A program made the translations under genes and the position numbers. This document shows, piece after piece, positions 1 to 6,613 of a stretch of 7,279 nucleotides of DNA (position 1 is the first letter of the stretch; each line of letters opens with the position of its first letter). Source of the stretch: Waddliaceae bacterium (GTDB lineage: Bacteria > Chlamydiota > Chlamydiia > Chlamydiales > SLOH01); assembly GCA_007132595.1 (NCBI GenBank), contig SLOH01000126.1, forward strand, positions 1 to 7,279. The letters run 5' to 3'. A model generated the notes under the pieces. It saw nothing but the letters and a program-made list of their open reading frames with translations, made no database searches and had not been told where the DNA came from.

Positions 1-1
1 C

Positions 2-427
2 GGAGACCCCATTCGTACCGCTCAAAAAAAGGGTTCCACCCATCTAAACCTTGCCAATTTTGGGAATATAACTGCTGAGCAACTTCAGCAAATTTCAACA
101 ATTACTACCTTAAAGTCGATTAATCTGTCAGGCTGCACGTTCGACCCATTGGGAGTACTCTGCTTCATCCACCTACCAGAGCTTGAGAGTATTAACCTCA
201 GCCATTGCGCTGAACTCTCAGACAAACATCTTCAATGTATAGGAACGATCAAGCAACTCAAACACTTGGTATTGTCTAATTGCCCCAATTTCACTTTCAA
301 AGGACTTAAGTCTTTAAGTAGATTAAATCAGCTCCGAAGTCTTGATTTAAGAGCGACACCCACCTTCTGGGGCGGTCCTTGGTTTCTCGCAAGGGACATT
401 CCGAACCTAAACATTATATGCAGCTAA
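2..427 (+). CDS. Leucine-rich-repeat protein, 3' part (5' end outside window)
   Basis: The reading frame is open from the left edge to the TAA at 425-427 (141 codons visible), so the true start lies upstream. The first internal start-like codon, TTG at 149, falls inside a repeat and should not be taken as the start. The protein consists of roughly 24-26-residue leucine-rich repeats of the Cys-containing type: 'LKSINLSGCT', 'LESINLSHCAELSD', 'LKHLVLSNCPNF' and 'LRSLDLRATPTF' mark successive beta-strand segments. It ends in an atypical cap containing 'FWGGPWFLARDIPNL'. LRR solenoids usually bind proteins; in intracellular bacteria many act as secreted host-interaction proteins, but no signal can be judged because the N-terminus is missing. 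A paralogue lies directly downstream at 587. The LRR call is firm; the specific role is unknown. Confidence 0.85.
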   Translation, partial: GDPIRTAQKKGSTHLNLANFGNITAEQLQQISTITTLKSINLSGCTFDPLGVLCFIHLPELESINLSHCAELSDKHLQCIGTIKQLKHLVLSNCPNFTFKGLKSLSRLNQLRSLDLRATPTFWGGPWFLARDIPNLNIICS

Positions 428-576
428 TCAAAAGACGATGGCGCGAGCGAGCTTTGAATAGAGCCGCATATTCTTCGCTCCCTTCAAACATCACCCTTCA
501 AGGATACCACTCAATCGCTTGTGTAAAAAAACATGGGGTGCTAAACCATATTTTTCATTCAGATAAAAACAAAATA

Positions 577-582
577 AAGGTG
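577..582 (+). promoter_or_regulatory. Ribosome binding site of the LRR pseudogene
   Basis: AAGGTG lies just ahead of the ATG at 587, with AAGG six nucleotides from the start. It supports 587, rather than the downstream ATG at 779, as the original translation start of the LRR paralogue. Confidence 0.55.
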
Positions 583-586
583 AAAA

Positions 587-1051
587 ATGGCAAATTGTAT
601 CAGCAGCCAATCCTCGGACTCGGGTCAGCTTGAAAGTTATCTTCCTGGACTTGCGCAAGAAAATAACGAAAAAAAGACAACAGTAAATAAAATACAGAGT
701 GTCACTGAGGAATAATTTAACAACCTTAAAAGTATAAACTCTGTTGATGAAGCCATCCGGCTAAATAAAAGACTTGGGATGCCCTATCTAGATCTTTCCG
801 ATCAAGGAGACATAACAAATGAACAATTTGAGAAAATTTCCGAACTCAAACACTTAAGGTCAATCGATCTCAATGGATGCACTTTCCAGCCGGAGGGGTT
901 AGACTACCTCTCCCCTCTTCCTCAACTAGACAATATTAATTTTGGCAATCTTGCTAAACTTTCAATCGAGCACCTTCAACGCCTGAAGAGGTTTGAAACA
1001 CTGAACCAATTCACTTTGTCTAGATTCAAAATCGAAAGAAAACATTGTTAA
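587..1051 (+). pseudogene. Leucine-rich-repeat protein paralogue, interrupted by an in-frame stop and 3'-truncated
   Basis: ATG at 587 has a good ribosome binding site and opens a frame with a Ser/Gln/Asn-rich N-terminus (MANCISSQSSDSGQ...). The frame meets TAA at 713-715 after 42 codons, then continues in the same frame without another stop to TAA at 1049-1051. The codons after the stop (from 746) align without gaps to the LRR gene at 2-427: GDIT/GNIT, SIDLNGCTF/SINLSGCTF, LPQLDNIN/LPELESIN and EHLQ/KHLQ. By hand I count about 36 identities in 93 positions. Translation restarting at ATG 779 would drop residues homologous to the neighbour, so 779-1051 is better read as part of a broken gene. 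The stop context (GAG GAA TAA TTT) fits a single CAA or CAG to TAA/TAG-type change or similar; this is inference. The copy also lacks the last ~39 codons present in its neighbour, including the cap. It could be a recent pseudogene or two short expressed fragments. Confidence 0.75.
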
Positions 1052-1119
1052 ACCGTCCGGCGCTCTAACCGCAAGTTAATCCGCACCTTTGCCAAATAGT
1101 GGTCTTTTGAAGGGCAATC

Positions 1120-1128
1120 TGCTATCAT
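1120..1128 (+). promoter_or_regulatory. Candidate extended -10 promoter for uup
   Basis: TGCTATCAT matches the extended -10 pattern TGnTAtaaT and lies 32 nt upstream of the uup ATG. No good -35 hexamer is seen at 16-18 bp, which is typical of extended -10 promoters. This is motif reading only. Confidence 0.4.
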
Positions 1129-1133
1129 TACCC

Positions 1134-1149
1134 ACTTAATACCTTAAGT
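1134..1149. repeat. Short inverted repeat in the uup leader
   Basis: ACTTAA-TACC-TTAAGT is a perfect 6-bp inverted repeat with a 4-nt spacer. It sits just downstream of the candidate -10 box, where the transcript would start, and 11 nt before the uup ATG. It could be an operator or a weak leader hairpin, or chance in AT-rich DNA. Confidence 0.3.
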
Positions 1150-1160
1150 TCGGAAATCAC

Positions 1161-2852
1161 ATGACATTAATTGGCGTGCACTCCATCTCAAAATCGTTTG
1201 GGAGCCAGGAGCTATTTGAGAAGATCTCGTTTTCAATCGAAAAGGGCGACCGCATTGGACTTGTCGGACCAAATGGAGCAGGCAAGTCGAGCTTGCTTAA
1301 GATTTTTATGGAAATGGAGTCTCCAAATGAGGGGTCAATTTCCAAACGCAAAGGACTTAAAATCGGTTATGCAGGCCAGCACCCGGAGTTTGAAGACGCT
1401 CCCATTGTAGATGTGCTCGGCGGCTCTGTGCAAGCACAGATCATATTGAGCAAAGTGGGATTCACAGATCTTTACGCCAACGCAAAGACGCTCTCCGGCG
1501 GCTGGAAAAAACGCTTGGATATCGCGCGCGCACTTCTTGACGAGCCGGACCTTCTACTTTTAGATGAGCCGACCAACCACCTGGACCTTGAAGGAATCCT
1601 GTGGCTTGAGGGATTTTTAAAAAGGCTGCAAATTAGCTACATGGTCATTAGCCACGATCGGTATTTTCTCGAAAATATTTGCAACAAAATCATGGAAATT
1701 AACAAATGCTTTCCGGAAGGGATACTGATCGCAAACGGGACCATGAGCGAGTTTATGGAGAGAAAAGAGGCGTTTTTAGACGCTCAAGCAAAAAAAGAGC
1801 GCGGACTTGCCTCTACTATGCGCAGTGAGGTCGCATGGTTAAAAACCTCCCCAAAAGCCAGAACGACAAAATCGCAATCGCGAATCGACAATGCCTATAA
1901 ATTGATCGACGAGCATACCGCCGTTAGGAGCCGAAACCAAAAGTCTCGCGTGAAAATTGATTTTTCAAGCTCTGACAGGGCAACAAGAAAACTCATTGTC
2001 GCAAACAATTTGTCAAAAACGCTTGGGGGAAAACAGCTCTTTCACGGAATCGATTTTACACTCTCTCCCGGCACGCGCCTTGGAATTGTCGGAAAAAACG
2101 GGACAGGAAAAACCACACTTCTCAAAATGCTCATGAATGAGGTGACACCTGACTTTGGAACAATCAAGTACGCCGACAACTTACAAATTGTCTATTTTGA
2201 TCAACATCGCGATACCGTCGATCCCAATCTCACGCTTAGACAAGCCCTATCATCGACTGACACTGTGAACTATCAGGGCAAGGAGATACACGTTGTTGGC
2301 TGGGCCAATCGATTTCTTTTTTCAAGTGATCGATTAGAGTTGCCGGTCAGATGCCTCTCCGGAGGAGAGCGTGCGCGCATTTTAATTGCTAGATTAATGC
2401 TCAAGCCGGCAGACGTCCTTCTTCTTGATGAGCCGACAAATGATCTTGACATCCCCACACTTGAGGTCATGGAAGAGAGTCTTAAAGAGTTTCCCGGGGC
2501 GCTTGTGATGATCTCCCATGACCGCTGCTTAATGGACAACGTCTGCACAACCATCCTAGGACTCAGACAAGACGGCACGCACGGCTTTTGCGCCGAGTAC
2601 GCCAAGTGGAGAGATTCAGAAGAGAGTCAGGCCCAAGCCTCCAAAGGAAAACCCTCTTCTAAAAAGAAAAAACTCTCCTATAAAGAAAAAGAAGAGCTTG
2701 AAAAGATGGGCGAGACGATTGAAAGCTTAGAAAAAGAGATGGAGCTGCTGCAGAAAGACGGCAAGTATACAGAACTTGCGACCGCGCAAAAAAAACTTGA
2801 GCAGCTATTTCACCGCTGGGAAGAGCTGACTATAAAAGCTGAGCTGGATTAA
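1161..2852 (+). CDS. uup: ABC-F family ATPase Uup
   Basis: Soluble 563-residue twin-ATPase protein of the ABC-F family, which acts on ribosomes rather than in transport; there are no membrane segments. First ATPase domain: Walker A GPNGAGKS (36-43), signature LSGGW (111-115), Walker B LLLLDEPTNHLD (131-142), SHDR switch (164-167). The inter-domain linker (about 200-260) contains the basic 'WLKTSPKARTTKSQSRI' stretch. Second domain: Walker A GKNGTGKT (311-318), signature LSGGE (399-403), Walker B LLLDEPTNDLD (420-430), SHDR (452-455). A charged C-terminal extension (about 500-560), with KKKKLSYKEKEELE and predicted coiled coil, is the hallmark of Uup. LSGGW instead of LSGGE in the first domain is also usual for Uup, not a defect. 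All ATPase residues are intact. Uup is linked to ribosome function and to limiting precise transposon excision in E. coli. ATG at 1161 has only a weak GGAA upstream. The 3' end overlaps the convergent E2 gene by 23 bp. Confidence 0.93.
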   Translation: MTLIGVHSISKSFGSQELFEKISFSIEKGDRIGLVGPNGAGKSSLLKIFMEMESPNEGSISKRKGLKIGYAGQHPEFEDAPIVDVLGGSVQAQIILSKVGFTDLYANAKTLSGGWKKRLDIARALLDEPDLLLLDEPTNHLDLEGILWLEGFLKRLQISYMVISHDRYFLENICNKIMEINKCFPEGILIANGTMSEFMERKEAFLDAQAKKERGLASTMRSEVAWLKTSPKARTTKSQSRIDNAYKLIDEHTAVRSRNQKSRVKIDFSSSDRATRKLIVANNLSKTLGGKQLFHGIDFTLSPGTRLGIVGKNGTGKTTLLKMLMNEVTPDFGTIKYADNLQIVYFDQHRDTVDPNLTLRQALSSTDTVNYQGKEIHVVGWANRFLFSSDRLELPVRCLSGGERARILIARLMLKPADVLLLDEPTNDLDIPTLEVMEESLKEFPGALVMISHDRCLMDNVCTTILGLRQDGTHGFCAEYAKWRDSEESQAQASKGKPSSKKKKLSYKEKEELEKMGETIESLEKEMELLQKDGKYTELATAQKKLEQLFHRWEELTIKAELD

Positions 2853-3963
2853 TAATTAAAGAGGCGAATGTTGACGAGGTATTTGCTGCCAAGTCGCCAT
2901 CAATAATGCGGTGGTCAAAGCTCCAAGAGAGATTGAGCGTCTCTTGAAGAATTAACTCATCGTTTTTCACAACCGGCTCTTTGTGGATTTTATTTACCCC
3001 TAAGATCGCCGCTTCCGGGCTATTGATGATCGGTGTCGCCCACCTGCCGCCGCCATGGCCGAGCACCCCAAAATTCGTCAGTGTAATCGTCGCTCCCCGC
3101 ATCTCATCCGGCGACATTTCCCCCTTCAACGCGCGCTGTTTCAGCGACTCAAACTTGCGGATCACATCCTCCAGACTCATCTCCTGAACATCCTTCAAGA
3201 CCGGAACAATCAACCCCTCCTTTGACGCCATCGCAATTCCAATATTGTGGTTCTTATGGATAATAATCTTGTCGTTTCCAAAGCTGCTATTGACCCGAGG
3301 GTGCACTTTCAAGGTCAGTGAAAGCGCGCGGATAAGAAAGGGAAGATACGTCACCTTAACCCCTTGCTTTACCCCCTCATCCTTTACCTTATCATGTAAA
3401 GCCTTTAGGCGCGTGGCATCTACCTGCTCAAAAAATGAAAAGTGGGGAATCTCTCTTTTTGACTCCGCCATTTTTTTAGCCATCAAATGAGGGACGCCAA
3501 TCAAAGGCACCTCTTCATCAGAGGCTATTTGGACGATCTTAAGATCATCCGGCGTGATTCTCCCATCTTTCCCTGTGCCTTTGACGGTGGCAAGATCGAT
3601 TTTAAGATCTCTTGCAAGCTTGCGGGTGGCCGGTGTGGCAAGCGGCCGTTGACTCCTCGGCGCGTGCGCGTTTTCTTGAGGAGGCGGCTTTTTCTTAGGT
3701 TTTGCTCTCTCTCTTTTCACCTCATCTTCGGTCTCAATTTCATATAGAGGCGCGTGTACCGTTGCAATCTCCCCCTGCTCATAAAATTGACGCGTTAATG
3801 TTCCACTGTAAGGAGAAGGTAATTCAACGGTTGCTTTGTCTGTCATAATTGTGACAATCGGCTCATCTTTTTCCACACGATCGTCAATATTTTTCAACCA
3901 CTCGATCACCTGTCCCTCAGCTACACCCTCGCCAATATCAGGCAGATCAATGGATACCCGCAT
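2830..3963 (-). CDS. bkdB: Dihydrolipoamide acyltransferase (E2) of the branched-chain 2-oxo acid dehydrogenase complex
   Basis: E2 forms the core of the complex and transfers the acyl group from its lipoyl arm to CoA. The 377 residues show the standard order. One N-terminal lipoyl domain (about 1-78) carries the lipoylated lysine in TDKATVELP (K43). A short Lys/Pro-rich linker (80-106) follows, then a peripheral-subunit-binding domain (about 107-141, ATPATRKLARDL...GTGKDGRITPDDL). The catalytic domain (about 155-377) ends in FDHRIIDGD with the active-site His351 and Asp355. There is a single lipoyl domain, as in branched-chain E2 enzymes. The start at 3963 is one nucleotide after the E1beta stop and has GGAG seven nucleotides upstream (3971-3974), inside the E1beta gene. 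The family could also be annotated as pyruvate dehydrogenase E2; the branched-chain call rests on the E1 partners. No E3 gene follows. The 3' end lies inside the uup 3' end. Confidence 0.92.
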   Translation of the reverse strand: MRVSIDLPDIGEGVAEGQVIEWLKNIDDRVEKDEPIVTIMTDKATVELPSPYSGTLTRQFYEQGEIATVHAPLYEIETEDEVKRERAKPKKKPPPQENAHAPRSQRPLATPATRKLARDLKIDLATVKGTGKDGRITPDDLKIVQIASDEEVPLIGVPHLMAKKMAESKREIPHFSFFEQVDATRLKALHDKVKDEGVKQGVKVTYLPFLIRALSLTLKVHPRVNSSFGNDKIIIHKNHNIGIAMASKEGLIVPVLKDVQEMSLEDVIRKFESLKQRALKGEMSPDEMRGATITLTNFGVLGHGGGRWATPIINSPEAAILGVNKIHKEPVVKNDELILQETLNLSWSFDHRIIDGDLAANTSSTFASLIINPAQLL

Positions 3964-3964
3964 C

Positions 3965-4939
3965 TTAATACTCCACTGTTTCGCGCACAGCGCTCATCAC
4001 GCGCGTATGATCGGGAAGATACTCCTGTTCAAGCGTATGGGGAAATGGCGTATCAAGCCCGCAGCACCGCTTGACAGGCGCCTCTAAAGAGAGAAAGCAA
4101 TTTTCGACAATCTGCGTCGTCAGTTCAGCCCCAAATCCGCACGTCTTTGGAGCCTCATGTGCAATCACCACCCGCCCTGTCTTCTCAATGGACTCTCTTA
4201 TCGACTTAATGTCTAACGGATTTAAAGAGCGCAAGTTCAGCACCTCAACAGAAATTCCCTCTTCTTTAAGTGCACGCGCTGCCTTTATGTTCTGCTGATG
4301 CTGAGCCCCCCAGCCAATTAACGTGACATCGCTTCCCTTTTCAGCAACCTCTGCCAATCCCAAATCGATCAGGTACTCCTCTTCCGGAACCTCTTGTTTA
4401 AGGGTGCGATAGATGCGCTTCGGTTCGAGAAAAATAACCGGGTCACCGCACGCGATTGCAGCTAAGAGCAGCCCCTTGGCATCATATGGACAAGAGGGCA
4501 CAACGACACGCAACCCCGGAGTGTGAAGAAATTGCGCCTCTGGGCTTTGCGAGTGGTAATGCCCCCCGTGAATCCCCCCTCCGTAAGGTGTGCGGATAAT
4601 CACGTTTGCAGTGTATTGATTCGCGGTGCGGTACCGCATCTTCGCCATTTCGTTGACAATTTGATCATAGGCCGGAAAAATATAGTCGGCAAACTGAATC
4701 TCACAGATCGGTTTGAGCCCTTTTTGCGCCATACCGATTGCAAATCCGACGATCCCCTGTTCTGATAACGGAGTATCAAATACGCGCTCTTCCCCAAACT
4801 TTTTTTGCAGCCCCTCCGTCACGCGAAAAACGCCGCCAAAAAAGCCCGCATCTTCACCAAAACTCACCAGTCGATCATCTTTTGCAAATGCAAGCATTAG
4901 CGTATGATTCAGCGACTGAATCATGTTCATTTCAGCCAT
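3965..4939 (-). CDS. bkdA2: Branched-chain 2-oxo acid dehydrogenase E1 component, beta subunit
   Basis: The beta subunit pairs with E1alpha as an alpha2beta2 thiamine-diphosphate enzyme that decarboxylates branched 2-oxo acids and reductively acylates the lipoyl group of E2. The sequence closely follows branched-chain E1beta proteins: VSFGEDAGFFGGVFRVTEGL, DTPLSEQGIVGFAIGMA (with the cofactor-activating Glu, E60), EIQFADYIFPAYDQIVNE, HYHSQSPEA (H129) and the late IAHEAPKTCGFGAEL and CGLDTPFPH. At 324 residues it is full length for the family. I chose ATG at 4939, giving MAEMNMIQSL, because GAGG at 4946-4949 sits six nucleotides upstream. An in-frame ATG at 4951 would add four residues (MRWK) but lacks a comparable site. 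The chosen start overlaps the E1alpha stop by 8 bp. E2 follows one nucleotide after the stop. Confidence 0.93.
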   Translation of the reverse strand: MAEMNMIQSLNHTLMLAFAKDDRLVSFGEDAGFFGGVFRVTEGLQKKFGEERVFDTPLSEQGIVGFAIGMAQKGLKPICEIQFADYIFPAYDQIVNEMAKMRYRTANQYTANVIIRTPYGGGIHGGHYHSQSPEAQFLHTPGLRVVVPSCPYDAKGLLLAAIACGDPVIFLEPKRIYRTLKQEVPEEEYLIDLGLAEVAEKGSDVTLIGWGAQHQQNIKAARALKEEGISVEVLNLRSLNPLDIKSIRESIEKTGRVVIAHEAPKTCGFGAELTTQIVENCFLSLEAPVKRCCGLDTPFPHTLEQEYLPDHTRVMSAVRETVEY

Positions 4940-6017
4940 CTTCCACCTCATTTAACTGCTCGATAAGGGCGGCTGGAACTTCACGGTAAACATCTTCGAT
5001 CAACGACCTCTTGGGTGGCCGTGGCGTATTCCTGGCAATTTCGATCGCGGCGTCAATCTCCTCTTTCAACTGAACCTGCAACTTTTTCTCTTGTTTATCG
5101 CTCCAAAGCTTCTGTTTTTCAAGATAGAGCCGCAAGCGCAAAATCGGGTCCTTTTTCTCCCATTTTTCAAGCTCCCCCTTAGGGCGATAGCGCGACGGGT
5201 CATCCGAGGTCGAGTGAGCCCCTCTTCGATAGGTCATCGCCTCAATTAAAATCGGCCCCTCTCCCTTTAGACAAAGCTCCTTTGCTTTTAAGACAGTCTC
5301 ATGAATCGCAAAAAAATCATTTCCATCCACTCGAAACGTTCGAATCCCGTGGCCCGGCCCCTCCGGCGCCACACCATCTGTCACAAACTGCCTGCGCTCA
5401 GGCGTTGAGATTGCATAGCCATTATTGCGGCAAAAGAAAATGACAGGCGCTTTTCTTACCGCTGCAAATCGTAGGCCTACATGAAAATCTCCCTCAGAGC
5501 TCGCCCCCTCACCAAAAAAACAGAGCGCCACGGTTTTTTCCTTCAATACCTTCATTGCGTAGGCGCAGCCGGCCGCGTGCGGAATTTTTGTTCCGATTGG
5601 AGACGATACAGTCACAACATTAATGTCCCGGCAGCCAAAGTGATTTGGCATCTGCCTTCCTAAAGCCAAATCTTTAGCGTCCCCGAACATCTGATGCATG
5701 TAATCTTCCGCCCTGAACCCCCTCCAAAACATCACTCCCGACTCCCGATACTGCGGATAGATCCAGTCCGCAAGCTTTAGTGCTGCCGCAGTTGCCACCG
5801 CGCACGCCTCCTCGCCAAGGGAGCTAAGCGCAAAAGTAATTGCCCCTTGCCTCTGCAAAGTAATTACCTTTTCATCAATCATGCGCGTGCGGCACATCGT
5901 TTGATACCCTTTAACAAGCACATCATTGTCAATCACATGATGACATTTAGCTGAAAGAGTGCCTTTTTCATTTAGATACGAAAGTGTCGGAAACTTGAGT
6001 ACATCCATATCAAACAT
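4932..6017 (-). CDS. bkdA1: Branched-chain 2-oxo acid dehydrogenase E1 component, alpha subunit
   Basis: Thiamine-diphosphate-binding subunit of the E1 decarboxylase and first gene of the operon. In 361 residues it shows SSLGEEACAVA, YPQYRESGVMFWRG, ALGRQMPNHFG and SSPIGTKIPHAAG. The thiamine-diphosphate/Mg motif is GEGASSEGD...CRNN (about 169-199), followed by NNGYAISTP. The active-site loop is YRRGAHSTSDDPSRYR (263-278). That loop pattern with STSDD is characteristic of branched-chain rather than pyruvate E1alpha. The first His of the family's His-His pair is Ala (A267), while the second, catalytic His (H268) is kept. ATG at 6017 follows a TAA directly in frame, so it is the most upstream possible start. 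No clear ribosome binding site precedes it; GAGG is more than 15 nt away, and ATG at 6008 is an alternative. The last 8 bp overlap E1beta. Confidence 0.93.
   Translation of the reverse strand: MFDMDVLKFPTLSYLNEKGTLSAKCHHVIDNDVLVKGYQTMCRTRMIDEKVITLQRQGAITFALSSLGEEACAVATAAALKLADWIYPQYRESGVMFWRGFRAEDYMHQMFGDAKDLALGRQMPNHFGCRDINVVTVSSPIGTKIPHAAGCAYAMKVLKEKTVALCFFGEGASSEGDFHVGLRFAAVRKAPVIFFCRNNGYAISTPERRQFVTDGVAPEGPGHGIRTFRVDGNDFFAIHETVLKAKELCLKGEGPILIEAMTYRRGAHSTSDDPSRYRPKGELEKWEKKDPILRLRLYLEKQKLWSDKQEKKLQVQLKEEIDAAIEIARNTPRPPKRSLIEDVYREVPAALIEQLNEVEDG
4943..4949 (-). promoter_or_regulatory. Ribosome binding site deciding the E1beta start
   Basis: On the minus strand GAGGTGG is followed by AAG and the ATG at 4939. 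It lies within the last codons of E1alpha and favours 4939 over the upstream in-frame ATG at 4951. Ribosomes ending E1alpha would stop within 8 nt of this start, so coupled translation is likely. Confidence 0.6.
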
Positions 6018-6067
6018 TTACTTGATAAAGAATTATTCCTCAATGGAAGGTCGTGATTAAGTCTGGA

Positions 6068-6084
6068 TTTGAATCATTTTCAAA
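6068..6084. repeat. Inverted repeat upstream of the bkd operon
   Basis: TTTGAA-TCATT-TTCAAA is a perfect 6-bp inverted repeat with a 5-nt spacer, about 50 bp upstream of the E1alpha start. Its right arm contains, on the minus strand, TTGAAA, which has TTAATC 17 bp downstream as a possible weak -35/-10 pair. It could therefore be an operator over the operon promoter. Evidence is motif-level only. Confidence 0.3.
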
Positions 6085-6117
6085 CCTAAAGTGACTCCAA
6101 ATACAGTAAAAAAATAC

Positions 6118-6133
6118 AAATCGTCTCCGATTT
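6118..6133. repeat. Inverted repeat upstream of the thioesterase gene
   Basis: AAATCG-TCTC-CGATTT is a perfect 6-bp inverted repeat with a 4-nt spacer. It ends 14 bp before the candidate -10 box TATGAT and covers the place where the -35 element would be, an arrangement that suits an operator. It is GC-richer at its core than its surroundings. Confidence 0.35.
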
Positions 6134-6147
6134 AAATAGATTTTTTG

Positions 6148-6153
6148 TATGAT
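6148..6153 (+). promoter_or_regulatory. Candidate -10 box for the thioesterase gene
   Basis: TATGAT lies 20 bp upstream of the ATG at 6174 and follows a T-rich run. No good -35 hexamer is seen at 16-18 bp; that position is occupied by the inverted repeat at 6118-6133. The candidate is weak to moderate. Confidence 0.35.
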
Positions 6154-6173
6154 GTTCAAAAAAGAGACTCCTT

Positions 6174-6578
6174 ATGTATATCGCAAAAAACAAAGTGCGC
6201 ATGCACGACACCGACATGGCCGGCATTCTCTACTTCCCCAATCAATTCCGTTTCGCTCACGACACTTTAGAAGACTTTATGGAACACGAAGGGTACCCAT
6301 TTAGCGATCTTTTCAATAAATTCAATTTCGTTTTTGTCATCGTCCACTGCTCCGCTGATTACAAAGCAGCCCTGACTGTTGGCAACGAACTTGATATCCA
6401 CCTTTCAGTTCAACATATCGGAAAGTCCTCATTTTCTTTTTTTTATAAAATCTTTCGCGATAAGGAACTTGTCGGCACAGCAAAAACTGTACATGTAACG
6501 CTAGATCGAAACTCTAGAAAAAAAATCCCGATTCCCGATCAATTGAGGAACATACTACAAAAATACGAGTGTAGTTAA
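6174..6578 (+). CDS. Hotdog-fold acyl-CoA thioesterase, 4-hydroxybenzoyl-CoA thioesterase/YbgC type
   Basis: A 134-residue protein of the usual length for single-domain 4HBT thioesterases, which hydrolyse acyl-CoA to free acid and CoA as cytoplasmic oligomers. The N-terminal motif HDTDMAGILYFPNQFRFAHD (11-30) matches the family's D-x-D-x-x-G...Y-x-N active-site helix; D14 aligns with the catalytic Asp of 4-hydroxybenzoyl-CoA thioesterase. Central strands (VIVHCSADYKAAL, NELDIHLSVQHIGKSSFSFFYKIF) and a late strand (LVGTAKTVHVTLD) complete the fold. The start has AAAGAG seven nucleotides upstream (6161-6166). Substrate cannot be read from sequence. It is divergent from the bkd operon across 156 bp, so a role on branched acyl-CoAs is possible but speculative. 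A menaquinone-type DHNA-CoA thioesterase role is another family option. Confidence 0.85.
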   Translation: MYIAKNKVRMHDTDMAGILYFPNQFRFAHDTLEDFMEHEGYPFSDLFNKFNFVFVIVHCSADYKAALTVGNELDIHLSVQHIGKSSFSFFYKIFRDKELVGTAKTVHVTLDRNSRKKIPIPDQLRNILQKYECS

Positions 6579-6594
6579 ATAAAATTGATTTAAC
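6574..6594. repeat. AT-rich inverted repeat at the end of the thioesterase gene
   Basis: GTTAAAT-AAAATTG-ATTTAAC is a perfect 7-bp inverted repeat that includes the thioesterase stop codon. It is not followed by a T run and its stem is almost all A-T, so it is a poor rho-independent terminator. It also overlaps the candidate -35 of the next gene. Confidence 0.35.
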
Positions 6595-6613
6595 AAACAA
6601 GTAATGATACATT
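6585..6613 (+). promoter_or_regulatory. Candidate promoter for the last ORF
   Basis: TTGATT (6585-6590) and TACATT (6608-6613) are separated by 17 bp and each match the sigma-70 consensus at four of six positions. Transcription would begin near 6620, leaving a short A-rich leader. Confidence 0.3.

Noticed and set aside
379..633. 84-codon + strand ORF between the LRR copies
   Set aside because: It starts inside the end of the LRR gene in another frame, has no ribosome binding site at its ATG, no recognisable motif, and overlaps the better-supported start at 587. The gap 428-586 shows no gene I can support.
779..1051. Independent LRR gene starting at ATG 779
   Set aside because: The codons from 746 to 778 are homologous to the neighbouring LRR protein and in frame, so this start would truncate the protein; there is also no convincing ribosome binding site.
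2273..2605. 110-codon minus-strand ORF inside uup
   Set aside because: It is antisense to the second ATPase domain of uup, whose motifs are intact; the frame is open only as a shadow.
2981..4298. Several 65-90-codon + strand ORFs opposite bkdB and E1beta
   Set aside because: All are antisense to well-conserved enzyme genes and show no motif or spacing of their own.
6574..6594. Rho-independent terminator for the thioesterase gene
   Set aside because: The inverted repeat is perfect, but the stem is nearly all A-T and no T tract follows on either strand.
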